From Ignavibacteriales bacterium (lineage in GTDB: Bacteria; Bacteroidota; Ignavibacteria; Ignavibacteriales; Ignavibacteriaceae): 15,429 nucleotides of DNA. Position numbers and translations under genes: made by a program. Positions 8,336 to 15,429 of the stretch are shown piece by piece. How positions within the stretch are numbered: position 1 is the first letter of the stretch; each line of letters starts with the position of its first letter. The notes beneath the pieces are model-generated. The model worked only from the letters and a program-made list of their open reading frames with translations, did no database searches and had not been told where the DNA came from. Where the stretch lies: contig PLNZ01000329.1 of NCBI GenBank assembly GCA_003142915.1, positions 1 through 15,429 of the forward strand, written 5' to 3'.

Positions 8336-11300
8336 ATGAAAATAAAATATTTAATATTCATTATCGTACTGATTACCCCCTTATTGTTGTTTTCTCAAAC
8401 CCTGAAACAGCAGGGAAATTACGATATTTCTAAAGACAGCGTTTTATATGTTGTTTCGTATGCACATCTTGATACTCAGTGGCTTTGGGACTATCCAACC
8501 ACTATTGATGAATATATAAAGAATATTCTGACAGAGAATTTTCATCTATTTGAGAAATACCCCGAATATGTCTTTAATTTTACCGGATCAAGACGTTATG
8601 AGATGATGAAGGAATATTATCCGGACTTATATAATAAATTAGTTCAGTATGTCAAACAGGGCAGGTGGCGTGTTGCCGGTTCTTCTGTAGAAGAAGCGGA
8701 AGTAAATATTTCTTCTCCTGAGTCTGTTGATCGGCAGGTGTTATATGGTAATGGTTTTTTTAAAAAAGAATTTGGCGTACAAAGTTATGATATTATGCTT
8801 CCTGATTGTTTTGGCTTTCAGGCATGCATGCCCACAATATGGAATTATTGCGGTATGCTTGGTTTCTCTACCCAAAAACTCTATTGGCATTCAGCAGCAG
8901 GCATACCATTTAATGTAGGTGTATGGAATGGTCCTGACGGAAAAGGCGTTGTTGCCGAATTGAATCCTACCGGTTATACAAGCGGAATAGAACCGCGTAT
9001 AGATAAAGATAGTGCATGGGTTGCTCGTATATCAAATGATGTAAAAGAATACGGAATATCTTTTGATTATCGCTATTTTGGAGTAGGTGATAAAGGAGGA
9101 GCTCCCCGTGAAAGAGACGTGAAAAATGCTATTGCAAGCCTTAATAACAGTGATAGCAAAATCAAAATTGAACTCACATCTTCTGATCAGATGTTTAGAG
9201 ATATAACGCCTGATATCAGAAAGAAATTACCGGTTTACAGTGGGGACTTGTTATTGATTGAACATAGTGCAGGTTCTTTAACTTCAAATGCTTTTATGAA
9301 ACGGGTAAACCGTAAGAATGAATTATTGGCTAAATCGGCCGAACAATTGGCTTCCGCTGCCGATTGGCTGGGGGGTCCTGCTTATCCTTTTGAAAAGCTG
9401 AATAGTGCATGGGACCTGGTTGGAGCAAGCCAGTTTCATGATTTACTCCCGGGAACCGCAATTCCTAAAGCTTATGAATATGCATGGAACGACGAATTTA
9501 TTGCCGCTAACGGTTTTGCTGAAGTATTAAAAAATTCAGTCAGAGCTCTTTCATCCGAACTAAACACTCAATCCGGGGGAAGATCACTGGTAGTTTATAA
9601 CCCGGTTGCAATGGATAGACAAGACGTTGTAAGTGCTGAACTTACCTACTCTAAACTTCCGGAAAACATTACAGTAATAGATAAGAATGGAAAAGCGCTT
9701 CCGACACAAATCATCGGGACTAATAATAATACTCTTAAATTTATCTTTTTGGCTACCGTCCCTTCGGTTGGACTGGAAGATTTCGCGGTGAAAGAAATTA
9801 AGGGAAAATCAATATCGTCGCCTGAATTGACTATTACGGATCGATCTCTTGAAAATGAATATTATAAAGTAAAAGTTGCTGACAACGGAGATATCTTGAG
9901 TATTTATGACAAGAAAGCCTCCAAAGAGATTCTTGCTAAGCCGGCGCGTCTCGAATTTCTTTTTGAGCACCCAACAGAGTATCCCTCCTGGAACATGTAT
10001 TGGAAAGACAGGCAAAATCCGCCGATTGATTTCCTTGATAAAAATGCTTCAATTTCGATTGTTGAACAAGGACCGGTGAGGATAGCTTTGCAGATAAAAC
10101 GGGAAGGCAGAAATTCTATCATTACTCAAACTCTTAGCCTTGCGGCAGGCGATGCAGGCAAACATCTGGAAGTTACCAATAAAATAGATTGGCAATCAAG
10201 GGACGTTAGTTTGAAGGCCTCATTCCCATTGACAGTGAGTAATGAAAATGTGACTTATAATTTAGGAGTAGGTACTATTGAAAGGAGTACAAATAATCCA
10301 AAGAAGTTTGAAGTTCCGTCGAAAGAATGGTTCGATTTAACTGATTCAACAGGCAACTATGGAGTATCTATTCTTGAAGATTGCAAATATGGTTCAGACA
10401 AGCCCGATAACAACACTGTTCGACTGACATTACTCTATACTCCAAAAGCAGACGCTCAACGAAATTTTTACAATTTCCAGGGAACTCAGGATTGGGGCAT
10501 TCATGATTTCAGATATGGAGTATACGGTCATAGTGGAGATTGGAGGGAAGGCGAATCCCAATGGCAGGGATCATTCTTTAATCAGCCTTTGTTAGTATTT
10601 GAAACATCTAACCACGGCGGCTCACTTGGAAAAGAAGTTTCACTGTTAAGATTAAGTTCTCCTGAAGTAGGGCTTATGGCGCTTAAAAAAATGGAAGTAG
10701 GTGATCATTATTTAGTCAGAGTAAACGAATTATTTGGTAAAGATGCCAAAGACCTTTCTGTTACTTTCCCGGGCAAAATTATCGATGCTTATGAGGTGAA
10801 CGGTCAGGAACAAAAAATAGAAGGACCAGTTAATTTTGACGATAATAAATTGAATTTTGATTTGAGCCATTACACGATCCGAAGTTTTGCGGTGAAATTT
10901 GAACCGGCAACAAAACCAATAAATCAGGTGGAACAAACTGAATTAACATTGCCGTATAATCTTGATGCATTTAGTTTTGATGATAACCGCGATGACGGAC
11001 TATTTGCACGTTGGTATTCTTACCCTGCCGAATTGTATCCATCTGAAATTGTTAGTGAAGATATCCATTTTAAAACCGGCAGTACAAAAGATGGTGATAA
11101 TAATGTGGTAGAGTGCCGAAATCAAACAATCAATTTACCGAACGGAAACTATAACAAACTTTATATATTAGCTGCAGCTAATGAGGATACAACCGGCGAG
11201 TTAAAGATTGACGGACAATCCTGCACTTTTGAGGTACAGCAGGCAACAGGTTATGTAGGGCAGTTTTATAAACGAGTGCTTACACCGGATAATAACGATG

Positions 11301-11593
11301 TTGTAAATATAATCGAACCCTTTACAAAAAGAGATGATATTGCCTGGTATGCTTCTCATAAGCATATTGCCTATCCGTCGAAAAATGATTCTTATCAATA
11401 TTGTTATATTTATAAATACGAGATTGACCTGCCTAAAGGGGCTCAAACCGTTACTCTTCCTAGCGACAAAAAAATCAAAATATTTGCTATGACTGTTGCA
11501 AATGTTGAAAATGAAGAAGCACAGAGTTTACAGCCTTTATATGATGATTTTAAAGAAAACCAGCCTATTCATTTAAGAAATAATAATAATTGA
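8336..11593 (+). CDS. GH38 alpha-mannosidase with C-terminal extension, exported
   Basis: This 1085-residue protein has a signal peptide (cleavage near LLFS-QT). GH38 enzymes are zinc-dependent retaining alpha-mannosidases acting on terminal alpha-mannosides. The metal and catalytic residues are visible: H44 and D46 in SYAHLDTQWLW, D157 in LPDCFGF (nucleophile and zinc ligand), and H368 in QFHDLLPG. The N-terminal catalytic domain covers ~35-300, the three-helix region ~300-400, and the beta-rich C-terminal domains extend to about 856 (ending TIRSFAVKFE). Residues ~857-1085 are an additional mostly beta module, also present in the truncated paralog at the left edge (about 70% identical). From memory, similar C-terminal modules occur in other bacterial GH38 proteins; its role is not known to me. 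It lacks a T9SS tail, so it is probably periplasmic, trimming imported mannosides. The stop codon is seven bases before the next ATG, which suggests translational coupling. Confidence 0.93.
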   Translation: MKIKYLIFIIVLITPLLLFSQTLKQQGNYDISKDSVLYVVSYAHLDTQWLWDYPTTIDEYIKNILTENFHLFEKYPEYVFNFTGSRRYEMMKEYYPDLYNKLVQYVKQGRWRVAGSSVEEAEVNISSPESVDRQVLYGNGFFKKEFGVQSYDIMLPDCFGFQACMPTIWNYCGMLGFSTQKLYWHSAAGIPFNVGVWNGPDGKGVVAELNPTGYTSGIEPRIDKDSAWVARISNDVKEYGISFDYRYFGVGDKGGAPRERDVKNAIASLNNSDSKIKIELTSSDQMFRDITPDIRKKLPVYSGDLLLIEHSAGSLTSNAFMKRVNRKNELLAKSAEQLASAADWLGGPAYPFEKLNSAWDLVGASQFHDLLPGTAIPKAYEYAWNDEFIAANGFAEVLKNSVRALSSELNTQSGGRSLVVYNPVAMDRQDVVSAELTYSKLPENITVIDKNGKALPTQIIGTNNNTLKFIFLATVPSVGLEDFAVKEIKGKSISSPELTITDRSLENEYYKVKVADNGDILSIYDKKASKEILAKPARLEFLFEHPTEYPSWNMYWKDRQNPPIDFLDKNASISIVEQGPVRIALQIKREGRNSIITQTLSLAAGDAGKHLEVTNKIDWQSRDVSLKASFPLTVSNENVTYNLGVGTIERSTNNPKKFEVPSKEWFDLTDSTGNYGVSILEDCKYGSDKPDNNTVRLTLLYTPKADAQRNFYNFQGTQDWGIHDFRYGVYGHSGDWREGESQWQGSFFNQPLLVFETSNHGGSLGKEVSLLRLSSPEVGLMALKKMEVGDHYLVRVNELFGKDAKDLSVTFPGKIIDAYEVNGQEQKIEGPVNFDDNKLNFDLSHYTIRSFAVKFEPATKPINQVEQTELTLPYNLDAFSFDDNRDDGLFARWYSYPAELYPSEIVSEDIHFKTGSTKDGDNNVVECRNQTINLPNGNYNKLYILAAANEDTTGELKIDGQSCTFEVQQATGYVGQFYKRVLTPDNNDVVNIIEPFTKRDDIAWYASHKHIAYPSKNDSYQYCYIYKYEIDLPKGAQTVTLPSDKKIKIFAMTVANVENEEAQSLQPLYDDFKENQPIHLRNNNN

Positions 11594-11600
11594 GAAAGAT

Positions 11601-14585
11601 ATGAGAAAAACATATAGGTTTATGAAACCAATTAATTATTCATTTTTATATGTATTATTGATATTACAGGTTAATGTCTTTGGGCAAGAAAATACTAACA
11701 ATAATAATCTTCTTCCCTGGCAGCGAGAAATACCGCTGCGGGAGGCTGCTAAATCTGTCGTGATTCAGAGTAAGTTGAATCCGACCGATCCTGATCGCGG
11801 TGCGATGATTATTAACAACTTAAAAATGAATACGACCTTATGGGGTCCCACGAACCGGATAACAATAAGTTTAACCAAGAATGATGTCTGGGATCGCCGT
11901 TTGCATGAATTTAAAGCGCCTACATTGCAGGAAATTACTGAAGGCGCTTTCTCTCCGGCAAATAAGTATTACGTTGGTGTAAAAGAAATTCAGTCATATT
12001 TGTTTGACAAGGTTGATTTCAGAGACTTCATGATTTTAACCGACAAGTTGATTAAAAAAGCAGACCCGGTTTCTGTTTTTGTGAATTCAAAATTGAGTGC
12101 TGGTTTAAAAGCATCAATAACAAAATATCTGGAATCCGGTGATCGATCGCTTGAACAGCAGCAAGTATTAATGACTAACCTTGCCACAGAATTAAACAGT
12201 GTTGTTGAAGGTGAGTTGATTTATACTTCAGACCGTTTCAAAGAAATATTATTACGTTCTGACACGGAAGAATTATTGAAGAAGAACCCAGTTGGGACGG
12301 ATTTAATGACCTTAAACCGCTACCTGCTGGAAGATGCGTTTCCAAAAGAAATTTGGAGAAAACCGGGTTATTCACTTCGCGAGCTCGATTTGGGTTGGTT
12401 GACGAAGGAAGGCGGCTCAGTCGATCCTTACAGGTACCCGATGCGATATGCTTTCCCATGTCTGAAACCGGTTGGGCAGATTATTGTTGGAATTGATCAA
12501 CTCACCGGAGCTGAGTCTCCGATAGTCAGCCAAAATTGTTCTAACGGGGTTACCAGCATGGAAATTACTAAAGGAAATGCAAAAGCCAATCTCGAATATG
12601 TGCTTGGTATGACAAGTAATATTTATGCAATTCGCGGTAATCTTCAAGGAATCACATCTCCTGTTTTTGTAAGGCTTTATCGCCATCGGGATACTTCCCA
12701 TTTGCTTTATATGACTGAAGACGGGAAGAATTATACCAATCCTGATGCCGTGAAAGATTCAGCATTTAACGGTCCAATTGATCCTCCAACCAGTGGTACC
12801 GATGGTCATTATTTTTGGATTCGCCAAAAATTTCCGCCGGAAAAAACTTTTCCAAAAGGTTTCGAGTATGTGCTGATGGGCGTGGTGACCACACCAGGGA
12901 AAATGGCACTGAATTCAGTGGAGGGGAAAACCGGTTTGGGCACACCGCCTAACAATCCACCAATGCCGTGGGATTGGTTTGGTGTGGCGCGGCCTTCTAT
13001 TGCCGATGCCCCGGGTGCGGCGGCGACAGCGACAATTACGCCGGGAAACAATGGAAAACTTGAAGCTCTCGTCACCATCGTTACGACAATGGACGGTGAG
13101 GATTTGCTGGCTGTGGCCAAAAAACGACTACAGGATGCCATGCCGGGTGGTTTTGAAGGAATCGTGAATGAAAATACAAAATGGTGGGATGATTTCTATG
13201 ATATGCGGGAAAATGGCCGCGTTTTTTATGGACTTATGGGAACAACCTGTACCGATAACATTCGCAACATTTACAATAGTTATACCGATAGTCATGGTGG
13301 CGGGACAAAGACGGACATGCGGCAGTTGGAATGCAGCGCCGAGTATGCTCTGCCGGAAAGAGATATTCAACTCTTTGACAGTGCCCCGTGCTACAATGAA
13401 ATTTTTTGCACTTCCCGCTTTGTTCGCAATTGGGGTGATAGCGAGGATATGTGGAAACAGATCGTGGAATACTGGACACCGGGCGGGCAAGAAAATGCAC
13501 GTGATATGTTTAATATGCCGGGAATGTTAATTACGCACGGCTATCTTCCGCCTATTAAACCGGATAAATATGTACACACCGCTATTACTCTCGAACTCTG
13601 TCTGGGTACTATGGCTGAGATTATCCGCCCTGCCTGGGATGAATGGGATTATGGAGGAGGAGATACAACATTTCTGCGGCAAGAATGTTATCCGATGTTG
13701 AAACAAATGGCGTTGTTCTACGCAGCCTACGTCAAAAAGGGCTCTGATGGTTACTATCATATTATTCCATCCATGGAAGAAGAGCGGTGGGGAATTTACC
13801 CGCAATTTTCCCATAACAAAGACGTGATAAGTTCATTGTGCATGTTCCGGTGGGGATTAACACACGCGGCGGATGCAGCGGAATTACTCGGAGTAGATGC
13901 CGACTTGCGTGCGCATTGGCGTGAAGTTGCCTCGCAGATTGCCCCTTATCCAACATGGCAAAAGCCCGACGGACTTATCTATGCCGAACTCCCCGGTTTT
14001 GAACCGAGACGTGATCCGCGTGATCATCAAAATGAAGTTAGTTCGTATCTCACAATCTTAGCCGACGAAATCAATCTCGATTCTCCGCAAAGCGAAAAGG
14101 AAATGATGCTCCGCACTGTGCGAATGACTCCGGAAGCCTCCAGTACCGGTGAAGCCTTGACTCTTTTAGGCGTGGCCGCAAATCCGTATGGCAGATGGCA
14201 TGGCGGCGGCGGCGGTGGTGGTGGTGCGGGAATCGGCGGCGATGCGGAAACTTTTTTGAACAGCCGCAGCGGGCGAATACACCTGTTCCCGGCGATGCCG
14301 CCTTCAACCGTAGTGGCGTTTCACAATTTTCAGGCACGCGGCGGATTTCTGGTTTCAGCAGCTAAAGATGCCGATAGCGTTTACTATCTGGAAATTGATG
14401 CTCGGCGAAGCATACTCTGTCAAGTGATGAATCCGTGGCCCGGAAAAAATGTTATTGTCTCTGAAGTAGGGACGCAAAAAGCATTACCGGTAAAAATAGA
14501 TAATAGCAACGGTGAATGTATTGTGTTTTCTGCCATTGCAGGGCATAATTATTTAATTAACCCTGATTTTGTAGCATCTAAATAA
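11601..14585 (+). CDS. Large six-hairpin (clan GH-L-like) putative glycoside hydrolase with polyglycine run
   Basis: This 994-residue protein has a signal peptide ending near VFG-QE (~29). The ATG at 11601 follows GAGAAAG, seven bases after the previous stop. The in-frame ATG at 11622 gives a tidier signal peptide and is a real alternative. Residues ~60-100 and ~283-500 form an N-terminal beta-sandwich (TNRITISLTKNDVWDRR resembles the equivalent part of GH95/DUF5703 proteins), interrupted by a helix-rich stretch (~100-265). Residues ~515-865 look like an (alpha/alpha)6 barrel. The C-terminus (HLFPAMP...QARGGF) parallels the GH95 end (ILPALP...LARGGF). E726-E728 in PSMEEERWG may hold the general acid, by position relative to E533 of the GH95 protein. 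The NIN and QxDxxFG catalytic motifs of GH95 are not evident; eight consecutive glycines (868-875) lie near where the latter is expected. Bases ~12870-14430 are GC-rich (59-62% in sampled blocks), while both ends are below 40%. The substrate is unknown. Confidence 0.78.
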   Translation: MRKTYRFMKPINYSFLYVLLILQVNVFGQENTNNNNLLPWQREIPLREAAKSVVIQSKLNPTDPDRGAMIINNLKMNTTLWGPTNRITISLTKNDVWDRRLHEFKAPTLQEITEGAFSPANKYYVGVKEIQSYLFDKVDFRDFMILTDKLIKKADPVSVFVNSKLSAGLKASITKYLESGDRSLEQQQVLMTNLATELNSVVEGELIYTSDRFKEILLRSDTEELLKKNPVGTDLMTLNRYLLEDAFPKEIWRKPGYSLRELDLGWLTKEGGSVDPYRYPMRYAFPCLKPVGQIIVGIDQLTGAESPIVSQNCSNGVTSMEITKGNAKANLEYVLGMTSNIYAIRGNLQGITSPVFVRLYRHRDTSHLLYMTEDGKNYTNPDAVKDSAFNGPIDPPTSGTDGHYFWIRQKFPPEKTFPKGFEYVLMGVVTTPGKMALNSVEGKTGLGTPPNNPPMPWDWFGVARPSIADAPGAAATATITPGNNGKLEALVTIVTTMDGEDLLAVAKKRLQDAMPGGFEGIVNENTKWWDDFYDMRENGRVFYGLMGTTCTDNIRNIYNSYTDSHGGGTKTDMRQLECSAEYALPERDIQLFDSAPCYNEIFCTSRFVRNWGDSEDMWKQIVEYWTPGGQENARDMFNMPGMLITHGYLPPIKPDKYVHTAITLELCLGTMAEIIRPAWDEWDYGGGDTTFLRQECYPMLKQMALFYAAYVKKGSDGYYHIIPSMEEERWGIYPQFSHNKDVISSLCMFRWGLTHAADAAELLGVDADLRAHWREVASQIAPYPTWQKPDGLIYAELPGFEPRRDPRDHQNEVSSYLTILADEINLDSPQSEKEMMLRTVRMTPEASSTGEALTLLGVAANPYGRWHGGGGGGGGAGIGGDAETFLNSRSGRIHLFPAMPPSTVVAFHNFQARGGFLVSAAKDADSVYYLEIDARRSILCQVMNPWPGKNVIVSEVGTQKALPVKIDNSNGECIVFSAIAGHNYLINPDFVASK

Positions 14586-14639
14586 TATATGTATTTTCTA
14601 AAATATTTTACACATAGTCATATTAAATAAAAATAATAA

Positions 14640-14741
14640 ATTAGGTTGTCTCAAGAGTAATTTATTATGTTACACTGAGCCCTCGAAGTGTGAACCTAAT
14701 TGAAGATGCCAGGCTTCGACAAGACATCGATAAGCTCAGTC
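14640..14741. repeat. Two inverted copies of a degenerate palindromic intergenic unit
   Basis: Copy one (14672-14694) reads ACACTGAGC...TCGAAGTGT and can fold on itself through ACACT (14672-14676) and AGTGT (14687-14691). It is framed by a perfect 8-base inverted repeat, ATTAGGTT (14640-14647) and AACCTAAT (14693-14700). Copy two (14712-14741) contains GGCTTCGACAAG and AAGCTCAGTC. Its reverse complement shares ACTGAGC...TCGAAG with copy one, but has a longer middle that looks like a duplicated TCGA-C/T-AAG segment. Units of this CTGAGC/TCGAAG type resemble dispersed REP-like intergenic repeats seen in many bacterial genomes (from memory). Possible roles are transcript stabilisation or attenuation between genes. 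Confidence 0.55.
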
Positions 14742-14833
14742 GCATCGTTCAGCAGACTTAACAAATTGCTTCTTTATCTTTTGCACAACCAAGATCAGGA
14801 AATGAAAGGGTGGAAAACCAATCTTTTATTATT

Positions 14834-14839
14834 AAAGGA
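14834..14839 (+). promoter_or_regulatory. Ribosome binding site AAAGGA for the gene at 14845
   Basis: AAAGGA lies five bases before the ATG at 14845 and supports that start for the gene running off the right edge. Confidence 0.6.
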
Positions 14840-14844
14840 AAACA

Positions 14845-15429
14845 ATGAAAACGAATTTAATATTAATTCTCTTTTTACTTTTAAATATTGAAAGTTTAGA
14901 AGCCCAAATAATAATAAACGATCTGACAAGTTCAGACTATAAAACCCTTGTTTCGAAAGCTGATCTTAATTATACAACACCGGTTGTACGAAGCGAAGAA
15001 GGAATTCCCATTGGTAATGGTCATATGGGAAGTCTTGTTTGGACCACACCAACTGCCTTACATTTTCAAATAAACCGCGCTGATGTTTTTGCCATGGGTA
15101 ACAATACCAATAGTTTTCCCTGGGGACACGATAATTATTCGAATGGTTGTGGATTTATGGATATACACCTGACAGATTATGGTGATGAAGTTTTTTCAGG
15201 TAAGGCATTCAATCAACACTTGTCTGTTTTTGATGGTTTGGCAACAGCAAATGGGAATGGAATTACATCACGCATTTTATCATACGTCAATCAGGATGTG
15301 ATAGCTGCAGAACTAAATGATCAGAGGAATAATCCGTCTGTTATAAACATAGATCTTAGGATGTTACGATTTCAAATGAATTATGCTGAAAATAAGAATT
15401 ATAATCTTACCAGCAAACATTCGGTGGAA
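14845..15429 (+). CDS. Exported clan GH-L-like glycoside hydrolase with DUF5703-like N-terminus, 5' part only
   Basis: The reading frame is open for 195 codons from an ATG with a good ribosome binding site to the window end. The N-terminus, MKTNLILILFLLLNIESLEA, is a signal peptide cleaved near LEA-QI. The mature protein carries EEGIPIGNGHMGSLVWT followed by LHFQINRADVFAM, the opening of the N-terminal beta-sandwich typical of DUF5703/GH95/GH65-related proteins (compare AMPIGNGLMGGMVFG in the GH95 gene here). A catalytic (alpha/alpha)6 domain would be expected downstream, outside the window, so neither the active site nor the substrate can be judged. It follows the 259-base gap with inverted repeats and may be a separate transcription unit or the next gene of the same cluster. 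Confidence 0.8.
   Translation, partial: MKTNLILILFLLLNIESLEAQIIINDLTSSDYKTLVSKADLNYTTPVVRSEEGIPIGNGHMGSLVWTTPTALHFQINRADVFAMGNNTNSFPWGHDNYSNGCGFMDIHLTDYGDEVFSGKAFNQHLSVFDGLATANGNGITSRILSYVNQDVIAAELNDQRNNPSVINIDLRMLRFQMNYAENKNYNLTSKHSVE

Larger units (their letters stand above)
14586..14844. other. Intergenic gap, longest in the window
   Basis: This 259-base stretch separates the 994-residue gene from the last partial gene. Its first ~54 bases are nearly pure A/T. It then holds two inverted copies of a degenerate palindromic unit (14640-14741), and ends in the ribosome binding site of the next gene. I see no convincing G/C-rich hairpin followed by a T-run, and no RNA gene. Confidence 0.6.

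Noticed and set aside
12809..14337. Several 60-120 residue frames on both strands inside the 994-residue gene
   Set aside because: They fall in the GC-rich core and overlap conserved coding sequence; the translations are low-complexity (for example His/Arg runs opposite the polyglycine codons).
14586..14625. Rho-independent terminator after the 994-residue gene
   Set aside because: The only palindrome (TAAAATATTTTA) is pure A/T and too weak to call; no G/C stem followed by a T-run was found.
14700..14891. Small frame starting at TTG in the gap before the last gene
   Set aside because: It begins inside the palindromic repeat, overlaps the start of the 14845 gene in another frame, and lacks a ribosome binding site.

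Overview
The window is an AT-leaning stretch of about 15.4 kb that is almost entirely protein-coding, with every gene on the + strand. It is a carbohydrate-degradation cluster. The best taxonomic clue is the C-terminus of the gene at 862-2967: a type IX secretion (T9SS) sorting domain with the NYPNPFNPST motif, a form I associate with Ignavibacteria and relatives in the Bacteroidota/Chlorobiota (FCB) group. Other clues agree: signal peptides ending in ...A-Q or ...S-Q, and short AGGA-type ribosome binding sites in front of some genes only. I cannot name a species.

Layout, left to right: (1) the 3' end of a GH38 alpha-mannosidase-type gene cut by the window edge (2-724); (2) a secreted GH71/GH99-like protein with an N-terminal beta-sandwich and a T9SS tail (862-2967); (3) a GH95-type alpha-L-fucosidase/galactosidase (3030-5411); (4, 5) two paralogous exported proteins of a family I cannot assign, with conserved acidic positions resembling a glycosidase (5427-6758 and 6889-8253); (6) a complete GH38 alpha-mannosidase with the same C-terminal extension as gene 1 (8336-11593); (7) a 994-residue six-hairpin (clan GH-L-like) protein with an odd glycine run (11601-14585); (8) a 259-base gap holding two inverted copies of a degenerate palindromic unit; (9) the 5' end of another clan GH-L-like protein with a DUF5703-like N-terminus, open at the right edge (14845-15429).

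Inferred joint function: removal of capping fucose (or galactose) by the GH95 enzyme, internal cutting of alpha-mannan at the cell surface by the GH99-like protein, and trimming of alpha-mannosides by two GH38 enzymes. The unknown paralogs and the two GH-L-like proteins would act on further linkages. A fucosylated, alpha-mannose-containing glycan is the simplest target, but the substrate is not proven by sequence. Only the GH99-like protein has a T9SS tail; the others look periplasmic. No transporter, SusC/SusD pair, sulfatase or regulator is visible in the window.

The most notable points are the unassigned paralog pair, a candidate new glycosidase family, and abrupt GC-rich cores inside two genes (about 7140-8100 and about 12870-14430) whose ends are AT-rich. 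This pattern suggests transfer or recombination from a higher-GC donor, or an assembly chimera. No RNA genes, CRISPR arrays, insertion sequences or clear terminators were seen.
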